Shown here piece by piece: positions 9,011-18,415 of a DNA stretch of 38,870 nt. The notes beneath the pieces were generated by a model. It made no database searches. It was not told where the DNA came from and saw nothing but the letters and a program-made list of their open reading frames with translations. This DNA is from Spirogloea muscicola. Taxonomy: Eukaryota; Streptophyta; Zygnematophyceae; Spirogloeales; Spirogloeaceae. Location of the stretch: assembly GCA_009602725.1 (NCBI GenBank), contig WELB01000227.1, forward strand, positions 169,127-207,996, written 5' to 3'. How positions within the stretch are numbered: position 1 is the stretch's first letter; each line of letters begins with the position of its first letter. The translations under genes and the position numbers were made by a program.

Positions 9011-10010
9011 GTCTACAAGCGGTCAACTAGACCTAGACCGTATGAGCTAGCAGTTGAGGGTATACATTGTATACCATTTCCACCACACCCAATCTAACAA
9101 GTATGGATTTAGCGAACAAGTCATTACCCTCGACCTGCCAGCACTCCTTGGCAAACAAGTCGACATTGTACATTCTAGCGAGATAGCGAGATAGCAAGAC
9201 AACGAGAGTGGCGAGAGAACGAGATGGCGAGAATGAAATATTTTGTTTAAGGAAAGAATAGGTAGGCTAAGGTTTTTCTCGCCAGAGGCAGAGGAGCGGG
9301 AGAGTGGCGGCGTGCTGGAGCTGCGCTGTAGCGCCTGTGACGCTCATCTCGGACAGGACAGATTTTTGACAGCGGTAGACGAGGTCTAAATGCCACAGGC
9401 GACTCTTCGGCTGCGCTTATGTGCAAGTGCTTCGATGTGTATACGGTCCCTGAAGCCAAAGCCGACAAGGGCAACAATCCAATCAGTACTACATATAGGT
9501 GCAGCTTGCTACAGTCAGTATCATGTGTTCTTTGCATCTACTTGGACTGCAAGATGCTTTAACGGCTGATGATGCAGGGATGTACCCGATGTCCATTCGT
9601 CTTCGAACTGGACTGACTATCTTGCCAGATATAGGTCCGGGTTGCTGCCACTGACACATATATCGAGGCTAGCCAGGCTGGCATCATTGGGTTGTCAATG
9701 CCGCATTGTAAAGGCATGACGGATGCTTTTAGAAGAAGCCGCCCCTGCCATAATGGCGAGGGCGGTGCGGCAGCGGCGGCGGCTGCGGCGGCGGCTACTG
9801 GTGAGCGACCGGACTTGGCGGGTCCAAAGGTCTTGAAGTGCAAGGGCTGCCTGCCCCCCGTGTCTTATGACTCCAGCCCAGACTGCTGGGAAACGGCGTG
9901 ACCGCGGCAGGAACCGCGTGAGGGCGGGCTGAGCTGGATCGGCCAGGCCGCCAGATAAGCTGCTGACGTGGCAACCAGCGTGTGGGACTCATGCCATCCA
10001 CTCACGCTGC
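9011..10010. other. Island spacer, no gene recognised
   Basis: It contains a degenerate AGCGAGAT-type repeat (about 9175-9235) and a GCG/GGC triplet run (about 9770-9800). No open frame matches a known family. Confidence 0.4.
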
Positions 10011-10019
10011 ATCACCCCT

Positions 10020-10589
10020 TCCTAGGGTGCTGACAAATATCGGAAGGACGTGTCCTTCGATGTTGGTGCGCAAAGTGCTGCTTAGCACGAAGTAATTATC
10101 CTTGCAGGCTGTGGGTACGCGCAAGTTGCTGCCCAAGTGGGTTGAATCATTTGCAGTAGTACGCCTACGAGCTGAAGACACCGGTGCATTGGAAGGTCCA
10201 TAACGTCTTCCATGTGTCTCAGCTAAAGTGCCTTCCTGTCGGATGGTCGTGTCCAACCGCCCCCACCTCCAATAGTCATCGAGGATGATCTTGAGTTTGA
10301 GGTGGAAGAGATCGTGTCTCACAGGGACAAGCTTCGAAGGCGTAAGACCCGTGAGTATCTGATGAAGTGGCTCGGGTATGGGCCTGAGCACAACACGTGG
10401 GAGCCTGCGGCCAATATGGCAAATTGTCCAGATGCTGTTAGGGAAAACCTGGCCAAGGTTGGTAATTCTCCTAGGCTTGGTAGAGGCAGCATTGTCGGGC
10501 ATTTGAGTCCTGTCGGCTGTTCTCTCGTTGTTCCCGAGGACGTGAACACCAGAGTGGGGAGGTATGCGATGAACCGGCCGTTTGGTTAA
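10020..10589 (+). pseudogene. Ty3/gypsy chromovirus integrase C-terminus with chromodomain, decayed
   Basis: Near 10020-10240, interrupted frames give ADKYRKDVSFDVGAQ, GTRKLLPKWVESFAV and then HWKVHNVFHVSQLK, the usual order at the end of Ty3 integrases. At 10257-10480 one clean frame carries a chromodomain: IVIEDDLEFEVEEIV, then REYLMKWLGYGPEHNTWEP. The frame runs on across the polypurine tract and stops at 10589, 25 bp inside the LTR. Frameshifts and stops upstream make it non-functional, and the rest of pol is absent. The chromodomain places the element in the chromovirus lineage. Confidence 0.85.
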
Positions 10590-11098
10590 GCCACACGGCT
10601 CTGTTGTTATTACATTTGGGCCAGGTGGCTGCCAGGTGGCGGTCTGGCTGGCCGGGCAAGTGGCCCGCCCAGAGGCGGGTCCCGCCCGTTCTAAAATACC
10701 CCTTGCCAGGATCCGCCCGTCTAAGGGAGAATCTTTGACCTGCCGCAAGGCGGGCCATGGGCCGACCCGCTCACACCCCTGGAGAGGTGGGGGCACGGGG
10801 AAGCACGAGGAGCCTTGGGGGCCTGAGGCTCGACAGGGAGTTCGAGCTCGGGAAGCCCAGGAGCAGCATTGCCGCTGCTCGCCGCTGCAACCGCCACCGC
10901 ACTCTGCTGCGGGGCCTGCTGCGCCGGCCTGCGCCCAGGAGATGAGTCGCCGCCGGACCGCGGCGCCACAGGGCTAGTCTTCCGCTGCGTGATGCGCTAG
11001 TGCTTTTCTGGGTAGTGGGTTGGTCCCTAAACCCCCTACATCCGAACTCAATTTGGACTCCTCTCCCTAACTGCGTGTGTAGTGCGAGGATCTCTACA
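10565..11098 (+). mobile_element. 3' LTR, family B
   Basis: It starts TGCGATGAACCGGCCG after a purine-rich AGAGTGGGGAGG tract and ends ATCTCTACA. It follows the chromodomain fragment directly, so it is the 3' LTR of that element. It matches the minus-strand solo LTR at 7392-7933. No 5' LTR in the same orientation is in the window. Confidence 0.85.
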
Positions 11099-11888
11099 AT
11101 TTGGATGCCTACGTATCAAGCCACATCAATCAGGTATGGACGAGACTAGGTGTAGCTCTGTGTCCTGCTCGAGTGGTCTGTCTGTAAGCCCGTATGCTGC
11201 GTAGTGAAGATTGCGCCATTGGCCCAGCTATATGCCTGAGTATCTCTGTGCACTCGAGGTGTAAGCTGCCGGCATATGATGCCTTCAGCTGGCTAGTGCA
11301 TTCTGGGTACTCTAGGTGAATGTTCATCTCTGCCTTTGGTTGTCTAAGGGTTGACCTGTATGGGAGTGCTCTGAACAGCATCCTGGCGAGCTAAGCCGGA
11401 AGGCTGTGTTTGAAGACGTACTCTCACATTTCTCCAGCTTTGGCTGGACATCTTAGTGTGATGATGCGCTCAGAGTCTCCCCCTGACTCTACTATAAGTG
11501 TTGTAGTCTCACATAGTGTGACTCTTAACAATTGTCGCACGGTGCACCCATCCTCTTCGCTGTGAAGTAGGCTGACTCTTCGGATGTGCATCGAGTCTGA
11601 GCTCTGAACAAGCCCACTGTCAAGATATCATGCCTTCTGCTTAGCATCGATGATCTGTAAGTTCGTCTTGAAGAAGCTCATGTGTATAGGTCCCCCGCTT
11701 TGCAAAGTGGTGATGGTGACCATTTTCGTCTCACACCTAAGGAAGTCCCGCATTTGGCTTGTTGTAGGCCGCTCGGCCACTTCCGTGCAAGATGTCCGCT
11801 TTGATTTCACCAAAGCACTTGCCACGTGGTAGGTTGATGATGAAAGTCTTGATCCCCTACAGTGTGACTTTGTGCTGGCTGGCAGAGC
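11099..11888. other. Unassigned island sequence; possible retroelement end on minus strand
   Basis: On the minus strand a frame ends QIIDAKQKA at 11628, and 130-150 bp further on there is a purine tract AGAGTCAGGGGGAGACTC (about 11480-11500) that could be the polypurine tract before an LTR. No diagnostic protein motif supports this. Confidence 0.25.
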
Positions 11889-12105
11889 GGTGTTCCCCGG
11901 GCCAGGTGGCCTGAATCCCAACCTGGCGGTGGCCGTGGTGGTGCCACCGCCAGGGCCAGGTGCCCGGAATCTTCGCCTGGCGGTGTCCGGATGGTGACAC
12001 GTCCCTTCCAGGAGTGTCGTCCAAATCTTAGCATCGTCTCTATGGTTATTTATGATAATACTAAACTTCTACTACGATCTTCCATTATCTACCGTGTTCG
12101 CCACA
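11889..12105 (-). mobile_element. LTR family C, minus copy (3'-truncated)
   Basis: From 12105 the minus strand reads TGTGGCGAACACGG, then GATCGTAGTAGAAG, GACGATGCTA, GGACGACACTCCTGGAAGGG and CACCTGGCCCTGGCGGTGG, matching the plus-strand LTR at 14055. Similarity stops near 11889. A polypurine tract (TTGAAGGGGGGAGTGA) precedes it, so it is the 3' LTR of the integrase fragment next door. Confidence 0.75.
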
Positions 12106-12585
12106 TCACTCCCCCCTTCAAGGAGGCTTCGATCACGGTCCACGTATGGCTTCATTCGAGATATGTATATTGAGGCCTTTGTACGAGAGACTGAGTCCAG
12201 TCGTTGGCACCTGTAAGAAAGTGGGCCCAATCTGCTGATGACTTGGTAAAGTCCCTGCCAGGGGGAAGCCAGCTTAGCTGAGGTCCAGCGCTTCTTGCTT
12301 GGGTTGTGTACGAGAACAAGCGAGCCGTTTTCTACGACTTGTGTACGTGGCGCCAGTTGTGTTGCCCCGCTGCCGTCTCTGTGCTGTCTCCAGATTCTTC
12401 GAGGCTGTTGCACGGAACAGGGTCAGGTTGTCTTCGAGTCTTCTCCCAAAGACCCACTGTGCCGGTGTGACTTGCATTCTTCCAGTTCGTACAAAATGGG
12501 GTCGAGTGAGCACAAGCCCTCTCACTCTAAGAGGAGCTACCGTCATCCTTTTGCCCACTGCTCCTCCTCGCTTGCCGGCACCCAC
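12072..12585 (-). pseudogene. Ty3/gypsy integrase C-terminal fragment (family C)
   Basis: The first frame holds HFVRTGRMQVTPAQWVFGRR and then LEDNLTLFRATASKNLETAQ, the end of an integrase core. After a frameshift near 12410 the second frame holds ENGSLVLVHNPSK, then SPWQGLYQVISRLGPLSYRC and ASIYISRMKPY, a typical SH3-like C-terminal domain. The frame encodes the polypurine tract and ends at 12072, about 33 bp inside the LTR. The remainder of pol is missing upstream at about 12585. Confidence 0.75.
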
Positions 12586-12641
12586 GCCACCTGCCTTTGC
12601 TGCCGGCCTGCTTCCTGCCGGACGCTGCCGCCCTCACCGCC

Positions 12642-13017
12642 ATGGGCAAGAATGCGAGGAAGCGCGGCACTCCCTCCAAGAGCGCCGCTTCTCCATCGCT
12701 CGAGCCCCAACTGAGTGACGACGATATTGCTCCGGGTCCTGAGCTTTCAATCAGCACTAATTTGAAAAGGGACGAGCTCGCCCATAGAGAAGAGAGGCTG
12801 GCAAAGCCAACCCAAAAATAATGGACAATGTCCAAATTCGAAGATAAAATTGCCGGAAAAGAGAACTACACTACAAAGCACGAGACGGTGCGGAGGGAGA
12901 TGCAGATAATTGGGTACTAAAGAATAGCCCAGCTCAACATCCGCCCCGTCAGGGGGGTGGACGCGGCCACGGAGCCCGAGGCCGCCTGCACGTGCGGGAC
13001 GGGGGGTAGGGGGGGAG
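12642..13017 (+). pseudogene. Internal remnant of LTR element A (putative gag start and polypurine tract)
   Basis: MGKNARKRGTPSKSAAS begins a 59-codon frame ending at 12821. Later a GRGHGARGRLHVRDGG frame runs into GGGGGGTAGGGGGGGAG, a polypurine tract placed directly before the LTR. There is no recognisable pol, so this is a heavily deleted or non-autonomous element. The gag call rests on position and basic composition only. Confidence 0.5.
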
Positions 13018-13913
13018 TGTGTAACGTTTCCGCCGTTTGAAGGTGCCAACGGCGCGCGATGACCTTACATGAGCGTAACGTATCTACCGTTTGGAGTCCC
13101 AAACGGTGCGGGTAGCTTGGCTGCACTCCGTGTAGCTAAGTACGGTTCGAGGGTCCCGGGCTCCGTACCCTGTCGGCACGCCTCGGGCTCACGCCCTGCA
13201 GGCCGGCCGGGTGGGTCAGCTCTTCCTCAGGCCGGCGCCCCGCGGGCCGACCGGATTGACCAGCTCTTCAGTCCTCATGGCTGCATGGCCTCAGTCCCTT
13301 GACCCCGCGAGCCAGGCTATTGGCCTGGCGCGCCACCTCCTTGGCGCTAGTCACTGTCCAGCGCGCCAGTCCCTTGGACTCGCGCGCCGGCCTCTTGGCG
13401 CTAGTCCCTTGGACTCGTGCTGAAGGCCACTGGCCCTGTGTGCCAGCCTGTTGTATTTGTCGTGTCCCCTTGTCAGGCCCGCCCCTCCAAGGGAGGGCCT
13501 TGGGGCCGACCCTCGTCACACCCTCAGGGGAGGGGTGGCAGGAGAACCGCTATAAGTAGTGGGCCTTGGTCAGACTCCGGGGTCGACCAACGCCCGAGAG
13601 AGACACAGCCCTGCTGCTGCGTAGCCAGCCCCGCTGCTGCCTGCTGCTGCCGCCGCCGCCACAGCTCTGCTGCTGCCGGCTGCTGCCAGCCCGTCGCCGC
13701 AGCTCATCGCTGCGGGCCCTGCCGGCTCTCTGTAAGTCTATTGGTAGAGTCACCGCTCTAGGGCGGTGCCTCAGGGTAAGACTTCCGCTGCGCTCTGTGC
13801 GCGTATGTGCGTTGGCGTTCTCCTGTATGAGGGTTGTCTCCAAAACACCCTATGCTCGAATCCAAACCAGGACATTCTGACTCTAACTGTGTGATAAGAG
13901 CAGAGATGTCACA
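13018..13913 (+). mobile_element. LTR family A, copy 3 (most complete)
   Basis: It starts TGTGTAACGTTTCC right after the polypurine tract and ends GAGATGTCACA, giving TGTG/CACA tips. It contains paired blocks (CTACCGTTTGG/CCAAACGG), a TATAAGTA promoter at 13551, a CTGCTGC tract and the GGTAAGACTTCCGCTGCGC block. At 896 bp it is the reference copy for the two diverged LTRs at 5112-6521. Confidence 0.82.
13551..13558 (+). promoter_or_regulatory. TATA box of LTR family A, copy 3
   Basis: TATAAGTA in the conserved CTATAAGTAGTGGGCCTT block, also present at 5405. Likely start-site region of the retroelement transcript. Confidence 0.5.
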
Positions 13914-14054
13914 GGGTGGACGGAACTGGGCCCTCCTCGGGAGGAAGAAGTGGCACTCCCAATAGGGGCAAGGGCTGTGAAAAGCCAGCCCCAAGAGATA
14001 TGACAAAGGTTCGAAGGGGCCAAGGGGAGGAGGGCCCAGTTCCGTCCGCCCTCG
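13914..14054. mobile_element. MITE-like element with near-perfect 25-bp terminal inverted repeats
   Basis: The left end begins GGGTGGACGGAACTGGGCCC and continues TCCTC. The right end begins GAGGAGGGCCCAGTTCCGTC and continues CGCCC. The arms are reverse complements with one mismatch. The middle holds hairpin core repeat copy 3. It fills the gap between LTR A (ends 13913) and LTR C (starts 14055). No target-site duplication is visible at these boundaries. Confidence 0.7.
13945..14030 (-). repeat. Hairpin core repeat, copy 3
   Basis: GGGCTG, loop TGAAAAGC, CAGCCC is a perfect 6-bp stem. It is preceded by AAGTGGCACTCCCAATAGGG and followed by CAAAGGTTCGAAGGGGCCAA. It lies inside the inverted-repeat element at 13914-14054. 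Confidence 0.8.
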
Positions 14055-14402
14055 TGTCTACAGCGAACACGGTGGATTACAGGAGATCGTAGTAGAAGAT
14101 TAGCATAATTATACAATCATAGAGACGATGCTAGAACTTGGACGACACTCCTGGAAGGGAACTGTCACCATCCGGACAGAAATGCTATCGCAGGCGAAGG
14201 TTCCGGGCACCTGGCCCTGGCGGTGGCGCCACCACGGCCACCGCCAGGTTGGGATTCGGGGCACCAAGCCCTGGCGGCTGCACCGCGTCGGAGACCCTAT
14301 CATCAGTGGGCTCCTCCTCTTGTATCAGACATCTGGCAGACAATGCATAGCTAAAGCCAGTCTCACATGCACGCACTTGGCCAGTAATGTCCAGTAATGT
14401 CC
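14055..14402 (+). mobile_element. 5' LTR, family C
   Basis: It starts TGTCTACAGCGAACACGG and matches the minus copy through the CACCTGGCCCTGGCGGTGG and CCACCGCCAGGTTGGGATTC blocks, which themselves form an inverted repeat. The end at 14402 is set by a CA after a doubled GTAATGTCCA and is approximate. Gag follows about 130 bp later, so this is the 5' LTR of the element below. Confidence 0.65.
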
Positions 14403-14534
14403 ATGATCCCTCCTCGACGATGCCCTCCGCTGGGCGGTTTTGACACACGACGTGACGTTTTGTCGATTTAAATCTCTCTGTTACTGCTGCGGCGCTCACG
14501 CCCGCCTCCTCGACGTTTCTCCTCGACGCGCTCG

Positions 14535-15488
14535 ATGGAGGCCACCATGGAGGCGATCACCCACAGCCTGCGCACGATGGAGAGCAATCTGCCACAGCTT
14601 TGGCCGAATCGCAGACGTTGGCGGCAGGCCAGAACGCAGCTACGATGGCTAGTCTGCAGCATACTTTGGCGACGACCTTGCAGCAGGCGACTCCTCGACC
14701 AGCGAGCGCAGTCGGACACGACCACCGTGCAAGATCAACAAGCTTCGAAAGTGCCAATGAGGATGTACATGCATGGCTCGACCATTTTGAGAATGTGGCG
14801 AGCTATCACAGGTGGTACGACCCCACCGAAGCGCTTGAGATGAAGACGTGTTCAGAAGGCCTCGCCGCCACCTGGTACAAGCAGGTCGACGTGCTAGTCA
14901 AGCAAGACTGGAGCCATCTCCAGACCTCGCTCCGCAGAGCCTTTGGACGTCAGGATAGTGAGGTAGCGGCTTTGGAGGAGGTGCAGGCCACGAAGCAAGG
15001 GCCGAACGTGTCTGTTGTCTCCTTTGGTATGAAGTTCCGACAGCTATGCATGCGGTTCACGGCCGGCAAGAAAGTCAATGCTGAGTTTCCTTTGGCAGAG
15101 GCTTCTACCACAGTTGGTTCCTTCGACCATGGCGGCAGGACCGACCACCGTGGAGGAGGCCATGGAAGTGGCCCGGAGAATCGACAGTGCCAAACATTTT
15201 CTACAAGATCACAAGGCGCAGAACCTTTTTGTACCCCATGCTGGTGGTCCATAGCCCATGGAAGTGGATCATCATTCCGCACAGCAAGCTTGCCGCGCTT
15301 CTCCATGGCGACCTGCAAATCGACAACAGCAGCAGACAGACCCACGGCGTCAGCTGCCCAACTTTGATGCAAGTGGGAGAATCGAGTGTTCTAATTGCGA
15401 CAAGTATGGACACAAAGCGGTCAACTGCAGATTTCGCCGACAGAATGTAATGACCGATACGCCTTCCACCAACAGATCACCTAAGTAG
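14535..15488 (+). pseudogene. Ty3/gypsy gag (capsid and CCHC nucleocapsid), frameshifted
   Basis: It begins MEATMEAITHSLRTMESNL, then shifts frame near 14595. The capsid region DVHAWLDHFENVASYHRW and CSEGLAATWYKQVD (14750-14880) is the retrotransposon gag domain. Another shift near 15100 and an in-frame TAG near 15252 precede the zinc knuckle IECSNCDKYGHKAVNCRF (C-x2-C-x4-H-x4-C, near 15371-15425). The domain order is intact but the frames are broken, so it is an inactive copy. Confidence 0.82.
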
Positions 15489-15559
15489 CAGGGAAACGAC
15501 TACGGGAAGGCGACACAGGTGGGCCTCCTCCCCTAGAGTACCTACAAGCCCCACAATTC

Positions 15560-16620
15560 GCCAGAGGGTGCACCTTCACAGTGCCTGTTGTCATCAATCA
15601 CAAGGTCATCAACATCCTGGTGGAGAACGGCGCTACCATTAGCACCGTCTGGCAAAGCTGTGTGTACGATCTTCAACTGATCCCCCAACCGGCATCATCT
15701 GTACGGATTTATTTTGGCAACATCGACAACGCGACATGCTCGAGAGCCACCGCGGACATTCCACTGCAAATCGTGGACGAGTACCAGCCTCTATTATGGC
15801 CAATCACCTGTTCGACATAATCTTAGGTATGGACTGGATGGTGAAGACGACGTGGTCTGCTATGCTCAAGCAAGATCATCGAAGTCCGCACGAAGCATGG
15901 CAGAGCAGGGGGCCGCAGCTTCCCTGACAACGATCAACAATGACGACTCTCTCTCATCTAGAAGGTGAGACAACGACGACAGCCGAGCACAACCTCTTCA
16001 ACGACAGCAGCCAAGGAATGGCCCTTTCATCTCTGAAATATGAGATGACGATGACGAACACCACGCCGACACCGACACCGGCAGAGGACAATCTTTCCAA
16101 CGACCGTACCCAACGAACGATGCTTCCACCCCTGGAAGATGAGACAACCAATGACGAAGCTCTCACGCGCTTGGAACATTTACCGGATGACGATGCAGCC
16201 TTGACGGCCACTGGCTCTCGATCCTCCGGTGACGATGACGACGACTACTACGACGCCAAAGACGACAACATGGGTATGCGCACCGTCCCAGCCAGCAGGG
16301 GACACTTTTGCTGTGCAACATCTCCTGCATTGAAGGATGCTGAATTTGTTCTCAGCGACAACGTCGAGCAGATTCTGACGCGACTGTTTGCGGACCTGAT
16401 GCCCAATACTCTCCAGACTTGGACTCCACGAGCTCGACATCGAATTGATACAGGCCATGAGCTGCTCATCAAGCTACCAGCACGCTGCAGATCGCCTCGC
16501 GAGATTGAAAACATTCTCCAGCATGTTGACAATATGCTACAGAAAGGCGTGAAACAACGAAGTCAAGAGCCCGTGGGCAACCAACGTGGTTTTAGCGCCA
16601 AAGCTGGACGGCTCCTGACG
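15560..16620 (+). pseudogene. Ty3/gypsy protease and N-terminal reverse transcriptase remnant
   Basis: At 15580-15830 a retropepsin-like segment reads VINHKVINILVENGATISTV, where the usual D-[ST]-G is E-N-G. A shifted frame then gives HLFDIILGMDWM, the retropepsin C-terminal motif. An acidic, Thr-rich linker follows (15940-16300). RT begins at HRIDTGHELLIKLPARCRSP (16439-16500). After a frameshift near 16560 it continues SPWATNVVLAPKLDG and stops at about 16618, before the catalytic palm. From there the sequence is the inverted fragment described next. Confidence 0.78.
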
Positions 16621-16649
16621 TTTCCAGTCTGGTCGTCGAGGTCGACATT

Positions 16650-17526
16650 CTCTCGTAGGCACCTGGAGTCGGGAGATTGAGTAGCTTGGAATGCTCGTGA
16701 CAAGGCATCCGCCTGGGTATTCGTGGAGCCAGGGCGGTGATGAATGGTGAAGTGGTACGGTGCCAGCGAGAAGATCCAGCGTGCGATTCGGGCTCGAGGG
16801 TCAGTCCGATTAAGAGGCCCTGCAGTGCCGCGTGATCGATATATATGGTAGTATAGGTGCCGCGCACGTAAGGATGGAATTGTTGAAGAGCATGACCACT
16901 GCTGCCAAGCATTATTTTTTGTAGGGGAGTAGTTCGTCTCTGGAGCTGTCAAGGATTGAGACAGGTAAGTGATGCTGCCACATTGCACGAGCCGTCCTGT
17001 TGCTGCAGTACAGCTCCCAACCCCTGGTTATTGGCATCAGTCCACAGAATGAATGGTCGCGTGATATTCGGATGTCGGAGAAGAGGTGGTCGTTGCAAGG
17101 TTAGCTGCAAGTTGTCGAAACGCCTCTTCACATTTCCCGGTGCACTGTAATTTTTCGTCCTTCCCCAAAAGATATCGCAGGGGAGCAGCTATGGAGGCAA
17201 AGTTGGAGGTAAATTGATGCTGGAAAGCGCAGAGACACAGGAACCATTGGACCGTTTACATCTGTGGGTACAGGGAAGTCCTCGATGACCTGAGCTCGGC
17301 CAGGGTCTGGTCTCATCCCTTGGTCGTCGATGATGTGACCAAGCACTTCGACGTGTCGTTGGGCGAAGTGGCACTTAAAAGCCTTTGGTCGTAGTCCTGC
17401 CAGGTCCAAGCATGCTCGTACCGTATCGACATGTCGAAGATGTTCCTCGCCCGTGCAGGAGAAGATGAGGATGTCGTCGAGGTACAACATTGTCGAGCTT
17501 ATTAAGTCGCCAAGAAGTTCATCCAT
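16650..17526 (-). pseudogene. Ty3/gypsy RT palm and RNase H fragment, inverted relative to the element
   Basis: Reading down from 17526: MDELLGDLISSTMLYLDDIL (catalytic YLDD), LGHIIDDQGMRPDPGRAQVI, and a frameshift after VPTDV. The next frame has FTSNFASIAAPLRYLLGKDE. Further frames hold RPFILWTDANNQGLGAVLQQ (RNase H active-site region) and, to about 16690, HFTIHHRPGSTNTQADALSR. At least three frameshifts are present. The RT segment before MDELL is missing, because 17527 onward is unrelated GC-rich DNA. Confidence 0.85.
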
Positions 17527-17705
17527 CTCGGTCAGCCCGCCCGGGGCCCGAGGGGGCCGGCTGCAGAGCCGGCCCGAGGTGTCCGTTCAGCTACTCGGGC
17601 AGGGGCTGGCTGCAGAGCCGGCCGGCTTAGCAGGGGTTACTGAGTGATTTGTAGCTGCTTTCTTTCTTTGTGTGCTTTGGTTTCTAGGGCTTCCTCTGGC
17701 TTCCT

Positions 17706-17772
17706 CTGGCCCCCTTCTCGTTCTTTGTTCATTCTTTTTTGGGCTGGCTTGTCCAGCCCCTATCCTCAATGG
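17706..17772 (+). repeat. Hairpin core repeat, copy 4
   Basis: TTCATTCTTTTTTGGGCTGG then CTTGTCCAGCCCC: the stem GGGCTG/CAGCCC is perfect although the loop differs from copy 3. It ends CTCAATGGGCCC, matching the CCCATTGGGAG end of copy 5. Confidence 0.65.
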
Positions 17773-17956
17773 GCCCAAGGTGTCCGTTAAGCTAATGAGT
17801 CCACAGGTGTGAGGCACATACTCACACGTGCGATCTGCCTATATGTCACCCTGATGGTCCGGGCAAGCCGCCTCTGGGGACAACAGGCGCTTCCCTAAGT
17901 GGGACACTTAATCAATATGAAGAATAACGAGAGGAGCTAGTGCCTATATTCTAACA

Positions 17957-17975
17957 GCGGACGCCAGGCGTCCGC
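17957..17975. repeat. 19-bp perfect palindrome
   Basis: GCGGACGCC, A, GGCGTCCGC. The flanking CTCCGTCCGTCCGACCGTCC is also made of CCGTC units. It sits about 30 bp before the LINE 3' end copy. Confidence 0.75.
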
Positions 17976-18004
17976 CTCCGTCCGTCCGACCGTCCCGATG
18001 TAAG

Positions 18005-18415
18005 TTGGCCCTCAACGGTGCTCTGTGTCCCGCAGGCGTGGTGAGCCGGCTGACTTCAACGCCGCTGGCTTGTGGGCCCGCCCAAGTCTATCGCATGCGA
18101 TTGTCCGTCTCCCTTCAGCTGACCGTGGCCCACGCCTCTGCATGCTGGCCGTGCTCTCGCTGCGGCCTCCAGCATTCGTCAGGGGGATAATTTTCTGGCA
18201 GCTAGTCGGTCAGATTTGAGGCTCCTCACTCGTAACTACTGAGTGATCCATCCTCCCCCCGTTCTGACGTAGCATCTTCAGGCCCCTTGGTAGCTGCTAA
18301 GCGCTTTTATGCCCCTCCGTCATTTGGCCCCTTCGAACCTGTGTCAATTCTTTTCGGGCTGGCTTTCCACAGGCCTTGCCCCCATTGGGAGTGCCACTTG
18401 TTCTCTGGCGGGACG
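18005..18415 (+). mobile_element. Second LINE 3' end, same family as 390-752
   Basis: It aligns collinearly with the minus strand of 390-745: GGTGAGCCGGCTGACTTCAA, the CCCACGCC and GCTGGCCGTGCTCTC blocks, CGTCAGGGGGA, TCAGATTTGAGGCTCCTCA and CTACTGAGTG-TCCATCC. It then ends in the hairpin core (18325-18405). Only the tail is present, so this is a severely 5'-truncated insertion or a rearranged piece. Its orientation is opposite to that of the first copy. Confidence 0.82.
18325..18405 (+). repeat. Hairpin core repeat, copy 5
   Basis: GGCCCCTTCGAACCTGTGTC, then ATTCTTTTCGGGCTGGCTTT and CCACAGGCC, ending CCCCCATTGGGAGTGCCACTT. It is the distal end of the LINE tail copy and nearly identical in layout to copy 3 on the other strand. 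Confidence 0.75.

Larger units (their letters stand above)
17527..18004. other. Island spacer with short direct repeats and a palindrome
   Basis: GGCTGCAGAGCCGGCC occurs twice (about 17560 and 17609). GGTGTCCGTT-AGCTA occurs twice (about 17577 and 17779). Hairpin core copy 4 and a 19-bp perfect palindrome (17957-17975) are also here. No gene. Confidence 0.5.

Noticed and set aside
9175-9240. AGCGAGAT-type repeats as a CRISPR array
   Set aside because: Units are short and degenerate with no spacers, and the DNA is eukaryotic.
11480-11860. Copia-type 3' end with polypurine tract and LTR on the minus strand
   Set aside because: The purine tract is suggestive, but neither a diagnostic pol motif nor a second LTR was found; left as unassigned sequence.
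14000-14025. GGTTCGAAGGGGCC in the core repeat as an RNA polymerase III B box of a tRNA-derived SINE
   Set aside because: It matches only the first part of the B-box consensus, no A box lies at the right distance, and no tRNA fold could be drawn.
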